Positions 14,859 through 27,070 of a DNA stretch of 64,000 nt are shown here, piece after piece (position 1 is the stretch's first letter; each line of letters starts with the position of its first letter). The position numbers and the translations under genes are program-made. Under the pieces are notes generated by a model. It was not told where the DNA came from and ran no database searches. It worked only from the letters and a program-made list of their open reading frames with translations. Source of the stretch: Ferrigenium straubiae (lineage in GTDB: Bacteria; Pseudomonadota; Gammaproteobacteria; Burkholderiales; Gallionellaceae); NCBI GenBank assembly GCA_019449655.1, contig JAHQXD010000002.1, forward strand, positions 745,983 through 809,982, read 5' to 3'.

Positions 14859-15734
14859 ATGGACAACATCAAACTGCTGGCCGCCACCGATTTTTCCGAT
14901 GATGCCCGCCAGGCGGCCTTGCGTGCGGCTGACCTTGCCGCGCAATTGGGCGCGCAGCTCGAACTGCTGCACGTGATGAGCGGCACGTCGCTGAGTTCCC
15001 TGCGCGAACTGTTCAACCTGGGCAGCGAGGCGGATGCCAGGCTGCTCGACGACGCGCGGCGCATGCTGGGCGAGCTGGCCGAGGAGGTCGCCGAAAAAAC
15101 CGGCTTTGCCGCGATACCGCGCGTGCAGACCGGGCATGTGGTGAACGAGATCATTTCGGCGGCCGACCAGGCGGACATGCTGGTGCTGGGTGCGCGCGGC
15201 CTGAGTCCGCTGCGCGACGTGTTCCTCGGCACGACGGCCGAAAAGCTGCTGCACAAATGCAAACGCCCGGTGCTGGTGAGCAAGCGCCCGCCGCACGGCG
15301 CTTACCGGCGCGTCATCGTTCCGGTGGACCTGTCCCCGCATTCGGCCGCCGCGTTGCGCATGGCGGCATGGGTCGCGCCGCAGTCCTACATAACGATCAT
15401 CCATGCCTTCGATGTGCCCTTCGAGGGCAAGCTCTGGCTGGCGGGAGTGGAAGACGCGGAAATACAGCATTATCGCGCGCTCGCACGGGAACGGGCGCAG
15501 GACAAGATCGAGGCGCTGATGCGGGGGCTGGGCGACTCCTCCTTGAGGTTGCACCAGATGGTCGAGCACGGCGATGCGGCCCGCGTCATCCTCGAGCAGG
15601 AGGAAGAAATGAATCCCGACCTGATCGTCATCGGCAAGCGCGGCCAGTCGATCATGGAAGAGCTGCTGCTCGGAAGTGTGGCGCGGCATGTTTTATCCAA
15701 CGCCCGGTGCGACGTGCTGGTGGTGAACGAATAA
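14859..15734 (+). CDS. Tandem universal stress protein (two UspA domains)
   Basis: A 291-residue protein with two UspA folds, about residues 1-145 and 150-291. Both keep the ATP-binding pattern G-x-x-G-x9-G-S/T: GARGLSPLRDVFLGTTAEK in the first and GKRGQSIMEELLLGSVARH in the second. A strong GAGGAGG site precedes ATG 14859; an upstream in-frame ATG at 14811 overlaps the ATPase end and is not preferred. It is a cytoplasmic stress protein, likely cotranscribed with the ATPase 34 bases upstream. Usp proteins commonly accompany ion transporters and may regulate them. Confidence 0.88.
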   Translation: MDNIKLLAATDFSDDARQAALRAADLAAQLGAQLELLHVMSGTSLSSLRELFNLGSEADARLLDDARRMLGELAEEVAEKTGFAAIPRVQTGHVVNEIISAADQADMLVLGARGLSPLRDVFLGTTAEKLLHKCKRPVLVSKRPPHGAYRRVIVPVDLSPHSAAALRMAAWVAPQSYITIIHAFDVPFEGKLWLAGVEDAEIQHYRALARERAQDKIEALMRGLGDSSLRLHQMVEHGDAARVILEQEEEMNPDLIVIGKRGQSIMEELLLGSVARHVLSNARCDVLVVNE

Positions 15735-15772
15735 ATAGGCAGGAGCGAAACCTGCAACCGCGGAGAATCGAC

Positions 15773-16276
15773 ATGAAATATACAAGCTCACATAAGCTGC
15801 CTCTTCTCATCGTTATGGCTGCAATGGTCTTTCAAAGCCATGCTGCATTTGCCGGAGACGAGAATCTATCCGCAGGGCAGACTCTTTATTTGCCGGTTTA
15901 TTCGTATATCTGGCATGGAGACCGGGTCGTCAATAAGCGCTATCCATTGAAGACACCGGTTTCGGTCCTGGTGAGCATTCGTAACACTAACCTCAAGACA
16001 CCGATCAGGCTGAATTCCGCGCGCTATTTCGATACCGGGGGCAAGCTGCTGAAACAGCTTGTGGCTTTGCCGGTAATGATCGAACCGCTGGGCACCCATG
16101 AGTTGTTTATCGAAAAACAGGAAACGCAGGGCGGGTCCGGTGCGAATCTCATCATCCAATGGGAAGCGGAAACCGCAGTCAATCCTCCAATCGTGGAAGC
16201 CGTACATGCAGAGATAAAGGGGCATTCCACCTTCACTTTCGTCACAAAAGCGCAACCCATAAGCGGAGAAAAATAA
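15773..16276 (+). CDS. DUF3124 exported protein
   Basis: A 167-residue protein with an N-terminal signal peptide ([20 protein letters not shown], cleavage probably after AFA). The mature part is a beta-rich domain ([16 protein letters not shown]..., [17 protein letters not shown]..., [19 protein letters not shown]) matching DUF3124, a family of unknown function. CGGAGAA precedes the ATG. It follows the Usp gene by 38 bases and closes the ion-transport/stress run. It is probably periplasmic; no catalytic residues can be named. Confidence 0.75.
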   Translation: MKYTSSHKLPLLIVMAAMVFQSHAAFAGDENLSAGQTLYLPVYSYIWHGDRVVNKRYPLKTPVSVLVSIRNTNLKTPIRLNSARYFDTGGKLLKQLVALPVMIEPLGTHELFIEKQETQGGSGANLIIQWEAETAVNPPIVEAVHAEIKGHSTFTFVTKAQPISGEK

Positions 16277-16446
16277 CCGCTGAAGCATTCGCCATAACTG
16301 TGTTGTGTACCTTGCATTCATTTCGCTTCGCAAACTTTTCGTCCTGACTTCCAATGTGTTCGCAATCGGAAATACGGCCTTCCCGGTATTCCGGTTTTCC
16401 CGCCGCTGCCCTAGGCTGCGACTGATCCGAAAGTGAAGGAGGCAAG

Positions 16447-16701
16447 ATGCGCAAGATTGGTCTGCAACAATGCCTGCTTGCCGGAACGCTGGCGCTGGGC
16501 GCTTCACCCGGCATATCCGCCGGGCAGGAGCCGAGCGCCATTGAGGAGGTTTTCGGAGTTACGCCGGGCCAGCGGCGCAACCACACCAAGGACGCCTGCG
16601 CGGTATGGCGCTGGAGTGCAGGCTTCTCGATGGAAGACTGCTGCACATACGAACTGTCCAGCGGCTTGGTCACCAGCATGGTGTCGATGAACAGCCGGTA
16701 G
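16447..16701 (+). pseudogene. Truncated catalase-family (SrpA-like) gene, 5' part only
   Basis: GAAGGAGG precedes ATG 16447. The first roughly 50 codons give a signal peptide ([18 protein letters not shown]) and then [19 protein letters not shown], the start of periplasmic catalase-family peroxidases ([16 protein letters not shown]). After about base 16600 the similarity ends and the frame reads antisense through an hrcA fragment to a stop at 16701. The catalase core, including the heme site, is missing, so the gene is broken by recombination. Confidence 0.7.
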
Positions 16702-16853
16702 GCCAGACCGGTCGGGATGCGCCCCGCCGAGGTGTGCGGGCTGCTGACGAGGCCGATGTCCTCGAGGTCGGCCATCACGTTGCGGATGGTCGCCGGGCTG
16801 GCATCGAGGCCGGAATACTGCTGCAAGGCGCGCGAGCCGACCGGCTGGCCTTC
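16638..16853 (-). pseudogene. hrcA fragment (N-terminal winged-helix part)
   Basis: The reverse strand reads [20 protein letters not shown], then [20 protein letters not shown] and [18 protein letters not shown]. This is the DNA-binding N-terminal part of the heat-shock repressor HrcA, from about residue 20 to 90. It lacks the true N-terminus and the whole GAF-like and dimerisation region. It is fused at its 5' side to a PELVEG-type repeat and at its 3' side to the catalase stub. A full hrcA must lie elsewhere in the genome. Confidence 0.85.
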
Positions 16854-16873
16854 GACAAGCTCAGGCCGAGCGG
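16849..16873 (-). repeat. PELVEG-type dispersed repeat
   Basis: The sequence ccttcgacaagctcaggccg, read on the reverse strand, encodes RPELVEG. The same motif occurs in inverted orientation inside purL at 24386-24410. Here it marks the junction between the hrcA fragment and the dinG region, which suggests it served as a recombination point. Confidence 0.7.
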
Positions 16874-16884
16874 AATACTTCAAG

Positions 16885-18837
16885 TTACTCGGCTAACGTG
16901 CTGCCGGCAGATGCCGGATCGTTAAAAAACTCCACCGCCACCGCCTCATCCCTGGTACGCCGCATCGGCGGCAGGCTCTGCCAGATGCGCTTGCCGTAGT
17001 GCTTGCCGATGATGCGCGGGTCGCAGATCATCAGCACGCCACGGTCGGTCTCGTCGCGGATCAGCCGCCCAGCGCCCTGCTTGAGCGTGATGATCGCGCG
17101 CGGCAACTGGTACTCCATGAAGGCGTTGCGGCCCTGCTTCTTCATCTGCTCGATGCGCGCCGCGAGCACCGGGTCGTCCGGCGGCGCGAACGGCAGCTTA
17201 TCGATGATGACCAGCGACAGCGCCTCGCCGCGCACGTCCACGCCCTCCCAGAACGACTGGCTGCCGAGCAGCACCGCGTTGCCGTGCTCGCGGAAGCGCG
17301 TGAGCATCTCGTTGCGCGAGCCCTCGCCCTGTAGCATCAGCGGGTAGTCCCAGCCGCGCCGCTCGAATTCCGCCAGCAGGATTTCGTGTGCGCGCTGCAT
17401 CGCGCGCAGGCTGGTGAACAGCAGGAAGGCGCGCCCCCGGCTGGCCTCGATCAGCGGCAGCGCGGCCTGCACCACTGCCTCGGTATAGCCCTCGCTGTTC
17501 GGCTCCGGCAGGTTCTGCGGCACGTATAGCAGCGCCTGCTCGCCGTAGTCGAACGGGCTATCCCAGCAGGCGGTCTTCGCCTTGAGCAGCCCCATCTCGG
17601 CTTGGTAGAGCGAGAAGTCCTTCTTCACCGCCAGCGTCGCGGAGGTGAAAATCCACGCGCGCGCGCTGCCGCCGATCTGCTTCTCGAAGATTTCCGCGAT
17701 GGACAGCGGCGTGGTGTTGAGTTGCAGCGAGTGGTGGAAGACTTCCAGCCAGCGCACCTGATCCGGCTCGTCGCCTTTCTGCCATTTTGCCAGTTGTTGC
17801 GCCAGCCCCTGTGCGCGCTGCCAGCAATTCTCCAGCCCCTCGCTGCGTTCCGCCTGCTTCTCCAGCAGGCCGGAAAGCTGCGCGAGCTTCTCGCCCAGCG
17901 CCTTCAGCGCAGGCGCGAACTCCCTGAAGTTTTCCGCCGCGCTGGCGGGCAGCCGCCCTTCCTTCTTGAATACCAGCCGCAGGTCGCGCGCCGCCCTGTC
18001 CAGCTCGTCGCAGGCTTTGGGCAGCGGCGCAAAATCCTTCGCGGCGGCCGCCGTCTCGATGCGCGCATCGCTGGCGAGATCGAGCAGTTGCGAGGTGGAG
18101 AGGCTCTCGCCGAAGAACAGGCTCGCGGTCTCCGGCAACTGGTGCGCCTCGTCGAAGATAACCGTGTTGCAGGCCGGCAGCAGTTCCGCCACGCCCTCGT
18201 CGCGCAGCATCACGTCGGCGAAGAACAGGTGATGGTTCACCACCACGATGTCGGCCTTCATCGCCTCGGAGCGCGCCTTGAGCACGAAGCATTCCTTGTG
18301 CTGTGGGCATTCCTGCCCGAGGCAGTTGTCGCGTGTCGAGGTGGCATGCATCCAGATCGGCGCGTTCTCAGGTACGTCCGCCAGCCCGCTCTTGTCGCCG
18401 CTGTCCGTCACCTTGGCATAGTGCTTGATCTTGCCGAGATGGCGCACGTCCTCGCGCGTCTTGAACAGCCCGTCGGAATGCGCACGCTCCAGGTGGTAGT
18501 GGCACACATAGTTCGCGCGCCCCTTGAGCAGCGCGACCGACACCGGTGCCTTTAGGGCGTCGCGCACGGTCGGCAGGTCTTTCTGGAAGAGTTGGTCCTG
18601 CAGGTTTTTGGTGCCGGTCGAGATGATGACCTTGCCGCCGTTGAGCAGCGCGGGCACGAGGTAGGCGAAGGTCTTGCCCGTGCCGGTGCCCGCCTCGGCG
18701 ACCAGGATCGCATTGTCGCGGATCGCCTCAGCCACCGCGAGCGCCATCTCGCGCTGCTGCGCGCGCGGGCGGAAGGCCGCGACTTCGGTGGCAAGCGGAC
18801 TCTGTTCGGAAAAGAAACGTTCGACTTCGGCGGACAC
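16885..18837 (-). CDS. DinG/YoaA-family ATP-dependent DNA helicase
   Basis: A 650-residue superfamily 2 helicase of the XPD/DinG type. Walker A is [19 protein letters not shown] (about 48-66). The iron-sulfur domain cysteines appear in YVCHYHLE and [13 protein letters not shown]. The Walker B/DEAH box is [11 protein letters not shown], and the C-terminal motif [18 protein letters not shown] and motif [16 protein letters not shown] are present. It should unwind DNA 5'-3' in repair or recombination. The four-cysteine Fe-S region is intact. The start is GTG at 18837 with no strong ribosome-binding site. It ends beside the REP/hrcA scar. Confidence 0.9.
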   Translation of the reverse strand: MSAEVERFFSEQSPLATEVAAFRPRAQQREMALAVAEAIRDNAILVAEAGTGTGKTFAYLVPALLNGGKVIISTGTKNLQDQLFQKDLPTVRDALKAPVSVALLKGRANYVCHYHLERAHSDGLFKTREDVRHLGKIKHYAKVTDSGDKSGLADVPENAPIWMHATSTRDNCLGQECPQHKECFVLKARSEAMKADIVVVNHHLFFADVMLRDEGVAELLPACNTVIFDEAHQLPETASLFFGESLSTSQLLDLASDARIETAAAAKDFAPLPKACDELDRAARDLRLVFKKEGRLPASAAENFREFAPALKALGEKLAQLSGLLEKQAERSEGLENCWQRAQGLAQQLAKWQKGDEPDQVRWLEVFHHSLQLNTTPLSIAEIFEKQIGGSARAWIFTSATLAVKKDFSLYQAEMGLLKAKTACWDSPFDYGEQALLYVPQNLPEPNSEGYTEAVVQAALPLIEASRGRAFLLFTSLRAMQRAHEILLAEFERRGWDYPLMLQGEGSRNEMLTRFREHGNAVLLGSQSFWEGVDVRGEALSLVIIDKLPFAPPDDPVLAARIEQMKKQGRNAFMEYQLPRAIITLKQGAGRLIRDETDRGVLMICDPRIIGKHYGKRIWQSLPPMRRTRDEAVAVEFFNDPASAGSTLAE

Positions 18838-18975
18838 GGTAGGGAGATTAAGGGAGGTGGTTATTTGCTGGCGGCAGCGTTATAGTGCGGCGGCAATTTT
18901 ACGCGAGTGAAGAGGATGGGAATACAGGATATGCAAAAATATTCAGCCACTTCCTGTTCCGTGCGGCCGAGTTCC

Positions 18976-19005
18976 GTAGGGTGGATAAGCGTAGCGCATC
19001 CACCA
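18976..19005 (+). repeat. REP sequence, left end
   Basis: An imperfect palindrome with GGTGGAT and ATCCACC arms around aagcgtagcgc. It sits 18 bases before the RAYT start codon. This sequence type is a common proteobacterial REP. Confidence 0.85.
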
Positions 19006-19023
19006 AGCTAAAAAGGATGCAAC

Positions 19024-19542
19024 GTGAGCAATTATCGCAGGGCATATCTTCCCGGCGGCATTTACTTCTTTACCGTCGTCACCTTTAATCGCGCCCCAGT
19101 TTTTACCGATGAAAATCGCGTCGAAGCGCTAAGGCAGGCATTCCGCAAGGTGAAGGCAGCTCGTCCTTTCGAGATTGACGCGATGGTCATCATGCCCGAG
19201 CACCTGCACTGTATCTGGCGCATGCCGGAAGGCGATGCCGATTATTCTTCCCGCTGGCGCGAGATCAAGAAGGCCACTTCGCGCCAGATTAGCACCGCTA
19301 CCAATGCGCGCAACGAGCGCATGGTGTGGCAGCGCAGATTCTGGGAGCATGCTATTCGTGATGAGGAGGACTGGCGCAGGCACATGGATTACATTCATTA
19401 CAACCCGGTAAAACACGGCTTGGCGAGTTCCCCCGGCGAATGGGCATGGTCGTCATTCGATAATGCAGTGAGCAAGGGGTGGTATGAGCAAACGTGGGGT
19501 GATCGCGAGCCGGCAACCATTGTTGGAATGGATTGCGAATGA
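19024..19542 (+). CDS. REP-associated tyrosine transposase (RAYT, Y1/IS200-like)
   Basis: A 172-residue Y1-family transposase. The HUH metal motif is present as H-L-H in VIMPEHLHCIW. The downstream helix YIHYNPVKHGLASSPGEWAW carries the conserved tyrosine and the N-P-V-K-H-G-L signature of RAYTs. YRRAYLPGGIYFFTVVTFNR is the typical N-terminal strand. The GTG start at 19024 follows AAAAGGA at a suitable distance. RAYTs cut and move REP palindromes as single-stranded DNA. All catalytic residues that can be recognised are intact, and no frameshift is seen. Confidence 0.92.
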   Translation: MSNYRRAYLPGGIYFFTVVTFNRAPVFTDENRVEALRQAFRKVKAARPFEIDAMVIMPEHLHCIWRMPEGDADYSSRWREIKKATSRQISTATNARNERMVWQRRFWEHAIRDEEDWRRHMDYIHYNPVKHGLASSPGEWAWSSFDNAVSKGWYEQTWGDREPATIVGMDCE

Positions 19543-19570
19543 TGATGGGGTGTGTTTATGGAATGCAAAA

Positions 19571-19600
19571 TGGTGGATGCGCTGCGCTTATCCACCCTAC
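19571..19600 (-). repeat. REP sequence, right end (inverted)
   Basis: Reverse complement of the left REP with a single mismatch (ctgcg in place of ctacg). It begins 28 bases after the RAYT stop. Confidence 0.85.
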
Positions 19601-19666
19601 GTCCGTGCTCAGGACTGGCTTGCTGCATCCTGAAACCTCCAACCCAACTTACGAGAATCGATAAAT

Positions 19667-20113
19667 ATGCAGATTTGGGTGGATGCCGATGCGTGTCCCA
19701 AGGTCATCAAGGAAATCCTGTTCCGCGCGGCGGAGCGGCGGCAGATCCAGCTGACGCTGGTGGCGAACAAGATGCTGTATTGCCCGCCGTCCAGGGTCAT
19801 CCGGGCGATGCAGGTGCCGGCGGGTTTCGACGTGGCGGATAACAAGATCGCCGAGCTGGTCGAGGCGGGCGATCTGGTGATTACCGCCGATATTCCGCTG
19901 GCTGCCGAGGTGATCGCGCGGGGCGGTCATGCCCTGAATCCGCGCGGGGAATTTTACACCAGGGACACGATCCAGGAGCGGCTGACGATGCGCAACTTCA
20001 TGGATGGCCTGCGCGGCAGCGGCGTGGATACGGGCGGCCCGCCGGCGCTCAGCCAGGGCGACCGCCAGGCATTCGCGAACCAGCTGGACAGGTTTCTGGC
20101 GAAACTTGCGTAG
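19667..20113 (+). CDS. yaiI: YaiI/YqxD (UPF0178, DUF188) family protein
   Basis: A 148-residue protein matching the YaiI/YqxD family along its length: [20 protein letters not shown] at the start, [13 protein letters not shown] in the middle and the GxxxYT and MRNFMDxLR blocks ([21 protein letters not shown] written in part). The acidic residues D6/D8 and D94 give a PIN-like metal-site appearance, so a nuclease activity is possible but unproven for the family. It lies between the RAYT unit and the convergent nnrD gene. Confidence 0.88.
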   Translation: MQIWVDADACPKVIKEILFRAAERRQIQLTLVANKMLYCPPSRVIRAMQVPAGFDVADNKIAELVEAGDLVITADIPLAAEVIARGGHALNPRGEFYTRDTIQERLTMRNFMDGLRGSGVDTGGPPALSQGDRQAFANQLDRFLAKLA

Positions 20114-20125
20114 GTTTCGATTCGA

Positions 20126-21079
20126 TCAGCGCAGCCACTGGTTCAGCAGCCACCTCGCCCACTCGGTCACTTCCGTCGCAGTCATGCCGATGGCGGCATG
20201 CTGCTGCGCCAGTGCGTCGCCCGCCGCGCCGTGCAAGTGCACCGCGAGCAGCAGCGCGTCGTCCGCGCTCATCCCCTGCGCGATGAAGGCGGCGATCATG
20301 CCGGCCAGCACGTCGCCCATGCCGGCCGCGCTCATGCCGGGGTTGCCGGTCTTGTTCATAAATAGCCTGCCATCGCACGTGGCGCACAGGCTGGAAGCGC
20401 CTTTCAGCACCACGCTGCAGCCGAATTTCTGCGCCAGTTTTTGCACCACCGCGACGCGATCCGCCTGGACTTCCCCGGTCTCGCAGCCCAGTAGGCGCGC
20501 GGTTTCGCCGGGGTGCGGAGTGAGCACGGTCGCAGCCTTGCGGCTGCACAGGTCATCCTGCAAGTCGGTATGGCGGGCGAGCAGATTCAGCGCGTCGGCG
20601 TCCAGTAAGACGGGCGATCTGGATTTCAGCGCTTCATACAGCAGTTTGTGGGCCTCATTCGAAATGCCCATGCCGCAGCCGATCACCAGCACATTGAAAT
20701 TGTCTTTCACGTTTGCACCCTCTCCCGCTCGCGGGATAACCAGCGACTTGGCTGCGGTTGTATGCAGCCTAGTCGAATGGCTAGTTGTTTCACCTAGAGG
20801 GTTGGGGAGAGGGTGAAGCAAGTCGTGCGCCTTGCGCAGCATCAGTTCTGGCTGCACCGGATCGACGCTCGGGGCGTTGTCGGCCAGCAGCCCCGCATGC
20901 ACGCAGCCCGCGCCCAGCTTGAGCGCGGCGCGCGCCGCGAGCAGCGCCGCACCGACCGTGCCGGCCGCGCCGCCGATCACCGCGACGTTGCCGAACATGC
21001 CCTTGTGGCTGTCCTGCGGGCGCTTCGGGAAGTTCGCCATGACCTGCTTCTGCGTGAGGATAGGGATGCGTTTGCCCAT
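20126..21079 (-). CDS. nnrD: ADP-dependent NAD(P)H-hydrate dehydratase, with in-frame repeat insertion
   Basis: A 317-residue YjeF C-terminal/ribokinase-like protein that repairs hydrated NAD(P)H. It has KGMFGNVAVIGGAAGTVGAA near the N-terminus, VLLDADALNLLA, LTPHPGETARLLG and the nucleotide-binding NPGMSAAGMGDVLAGMIAAF. Between residues about 88 and 122, where relatives run directly from the helix after QPELMLR into the L-x-I-G-x-G-M-G strand, there are about 35 extra residues (HPLPNPLGETTSHSTRL... AGEGANVKD). The DNA there is a repeat with ccctctcccgc/ggggagaggg arms (20716-20814). The frame stays open, so the enzyme is probably still made. It is convergent with the yaiI-family gene and divergent from purL. 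Confidence 0.88.
   Translation of the reverse strand: MGKRIPILTQKQVMANFPKRPQDSHKGMFGNVAVIGGAAGTVGAALLAARAALKLGAGCVHAGLLADNAPSVDPVQPELMLRKAHDLLHPLPNPLGETTSHSTRLHTTAAKSLVIPRAGEGANVKDNFNVLVIGCGMGISNEAHKLLYEALKSRSPVLLDADALNLLARHTDLQDDLCSRKAATVLTPHPGETARLLGCETGEVQADRVAVVQKLAQKFGCSVVLKGASSLCATCDGRLFMNKTGNPGMSAAGMGDVLAGMIAAFIAQGMSADDALLLAVHLHGAAGDALAQQHAAIGMTATEVTEWARWLLNQWLR
20716..20814. repeat. Low-complexity inverted repeat inserted in nnrD
   Basis: The left arm accctctcccgctcgcggga and the right arm ggttggggagagggtg are near complements around an interior stretch. The same ccctctccc/gggagaggg type occurs in purL at 22226-22309 and 23610-23661. It is in frame and free of stops in the nnrD reading direction. 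Confidence 0.75.
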
Positions 21080-21111
21080 TTCCGGTCAGGTACTGAGTGT
21101 GGGGCGCATAG

Positions 21112-21117
21112 TATAAT
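21112..21117 (+). promoter_or_regulatory. -10 element for purL
   Basis: A perfect TATAAT, 33 bases before the purL ATG, in the short gap between the divergent nnrD and purL genes. A poor -35 (tactga, 21091-21096) lies 15 bases upstream. No PurR operator was recognised. Confidence 0.5.
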
Positions 21118-21149
21118 CCCGCCCCGAGTTTAATTTCACCGTCCTCGCC

Positions 21150-25193
<4,044 letters not shown>

Positions 25194-25207
25194 AGTAGTC
25201 GTGGTTT

Positions 25208-25244
25208 GAACAAAAAAGGCGATGATGATCGCCTTTTTTTGTTC
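25208..25244. terminator. Rho-independent terminator after purL
   Basis: The stem gaacaaaaaaggcgat pairs with atcgccttttttgttc around a short loop, with A and T tracts on both sides. It can stop purL on the + strand and could also serve the orphan gene on the - strand. Confidence 0.85.
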
Positions 25245-25332
25245 AGGGGTTTCACTGGGGTAATGCGAAGCTGACCCTTTTAGTTCTTTCTTTTAGTTCT
25301 TTTAGCTCTGTTTTTATAGATAGCTAGTTGCA

Positions 25333-26736
25333 TCAAAATAATAATCTTGAGATGTCGCTAGCCGCATTAAGGCCGCCACGATAATCGCTTCCACTTTTCG
25401 ACAGTGTAAAAGTGTAACGATCATCCCCCTCAAATACGACTTTGATGTGTTTTCCATCCTCGGAAACTTCAAAGCCCATATCTTCGAGTGCCCCCCGGCA
25501 CTTGGCATCCATAGTTTTGTAATCCCGTAGAAGGGCCTTTAGTCGCTCTTTTAGAGAGATGTTTTCGCCAACAGGAGGATTAGCCTCGGCTATGCTGGTC
25601 AATACGTGCTTTCGACGACTGTCATCGGGCACTCGTCCGGCTGCATCGCTCAGAGCATCGTGGACAATTGAAATTAGCTCTCCTGGATATAAATCGCGCT
25701 CTTTGCCAGTTCGCAAGGAAAGGCCAGCCTGCATGGGGTTAAGGGCTTGGTATTTTCTTATCTCAGCTTCAAGGCGATGGATTTCTTTTTCCGCATCGTC
25801 TAATTCTGCTTCTTTTGCAGTTAGTTCTCCTCCAAAAGCAGCAATATATTTGTCAATTTCCGTTGAGCCTTGCTCTTTCAGTAAGTTGTAGCTTCTCCTT
25901 GAGAGAGCTTCTCGTACGGCAGACCAAGTGCAACGAGATAGTGGTCGTCTGTTTGAGAGAGCATTGCGCACCTCTTCAATAACGGCACTTTCAATTTCAT
26001 CAGAAGATTCATAACCTCGACCGAGAAAGAATGAGCGACGACCACCACCATCTGGCCAGTAGATTCCGATTGTTCCGCCGTAAACGTTTTGCGAATCTAC
26101 TTCGCTCATGAGTCTTATGGAAAATGCGCGATTGGGCTCTACCATGACATGAGCCATGCCAGAAAGCGCGCTTGCAAGTTTATTTACATCAACAATATGG
26201 CCTTGCTTGTAAGTTGAACTTACATATACGAGGGGCAGTCGGTAGTTCGCTTTTCCAGAAATGCAGCGGCCAGCAAACTCAATATCATCGTTTCCGAGAA
26301 TAAGTGGTGTGTCAGCAACCTGAATTTCACCATCAAGGCCACCCCCAAGACACTTAATGAGTGTTCGCACTACGACTGGTTTTTTTGGTAAGGGTAATCT
26401 TGTCGAGGGATGAAGAGATTCACAAGAGATGCGAATCCCTACCCATGAGTCTGTACTTTGCTTGGAAAAAGCTATTGAAGTGACCCACTCAAGGTTGCCG
26501 TCAACTTTTGTATAGCGCACGGCAGCAGATTCAGTATTGGAAGCGGAGGCAATTAATGATTCAATGGACTCGTTAGGCTTTCGAGCAGTCCACTCGTCAG
26601 AATTGGAAATATTTTTTAAGTCAGCTTCGGTAAAGGTTGTGTGGCGAGAACCAAGAATCCACTCACGGATGGCGTGTAAGAAGTCGATTGCACTTCGCGA
26701 AGAGCCGATAGGAAATTCTGTTGCAAAGGTTTGCAT
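25333..26736 (-). CDS. AT-rich orphan gene, unknown function, likely acquired
   Basis: A 467-residue protein I cannot assign. It is visibly richer in A+T than every neighbour and uses AT-ending codons, which suggests horizontal transfer. Residues about 1-290 look like one alpha/beta domain (RLPLVYVSSTYKQGHIVDVN and KLASALSGMAHVMVEPNRAF are its most distinctive blocks). Residues about 310-345 are a charged helix likely to form a coiled coil (ELDDAEKEIHRLEAEIRKY). The last 40 residues form a compact beta-type motif, GKHIKVVFEGDDRYTFTLSK followed by SGSDYRGG. No membrane segment or signal is seen. Isolated AT-rich genes like this are often in defence or mobile islands, but that is only a guess here. 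Confidence 0.75.
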   Translation of the reverse strand: MQTFATEFPIGSSRSAIDFLHAIREWILGSRHTTFTEADLKNISNSDEWTARKPNESIESLIASASNTESAAVRYTKVDGNLEWVTSIAFSKQSTDSWVGIRISCESLHPSTRLPLPKKPVVVRTLIKCLGGGLDGEIQVADTPLILGNDDIEFAGRCISGKANYRLPLVYVSSTYKQGHIVDVNKLASALSGMAHVMVEPNRAFSIRLMSEVDSQNVYGGTIGIYWPDGGGRRSFFLGRGYESSDEIESAVIEEVRNALSNRRPLSRCTWSAVREALSRRSYNLLKEQGSTEIDKYIAAFGGELTAKEAELDDAEKEIHRLEAEIRKYQALNPMQAGLSLRTGKERDLYPGELISIVHDALSDAAGRVPDDSRRKHVLTSIAEANPPVGENISLKERLKALLRDYKTMDAKCRGALEDMGFEVSEDGKHIKVVFEGDDRYTFTLSKSGSDYRGGLNAASDISRLLF

Positions 26737-27070
26737 TTACCTTGCTCCAATTAAATGAATTAAACAGGTTTAATCAAGCTGCTCAGCAGCAGATTTATTT
26801 TGAAGTAAATGGTACGAGCCAGCAGCTTGCCGCAGCTGCGCAAAGAAAACCCGGTGAGACTTGCAGTCAAGCTAATGCTCCCTCTTTTGAACAAGTAAAC
26901 GGCCAATGGCAATGTTCCCGTCGGTGCGGGAATCGGTTGCGCCAGCCTCCTGTTCTGGGATTCCGCCGGTTGCCCCGGGCCGATGCGTGCGGCGCGGTGT
27001 GCTTTGTGGCGAAACTGCAAGTGGGGCGCACTTTAGGGGAGTTCTCCGGCGGCTGTCAATGCCGATATGG
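26737..27070. other. Gap with a possible decayed coding fragment
   Basis: No intact gene. On the + strand, about 26745-26925 can be read as LNELNRFNQAAQQQIYFEVN followed by a Q/A-rich segment and C-S-Q-A-N-A-P...V-N-G-Q-W-Q-C. This composition looks protein-like and resembles pilin-type or secreted C-x(n)-W-x-C ends, but it has no start or domain. It may be the scar left when the AT-rich gene at 25333 was inserted. Confidence 0.3.

Larger units (their letters stand above)
18976..19600 (+). mobile_element. REP-flanked RAYT transposase unit
   Basis: The unit is bounded by gtagggtggataagcgtagc (continuing to 19005) on the left and by its reverse complement at 19571-19600 on the right. The two 30-base ends match at 29 of 30 positions. 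Each end is itself a REP palindrome (GGTGGAT...ATCCACC). The only gene inside is the REP-associated tyrosine transposase. The arrangement looks like an intact, possibly mobile, RAYT/REP unit. Confidence 0.85.
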
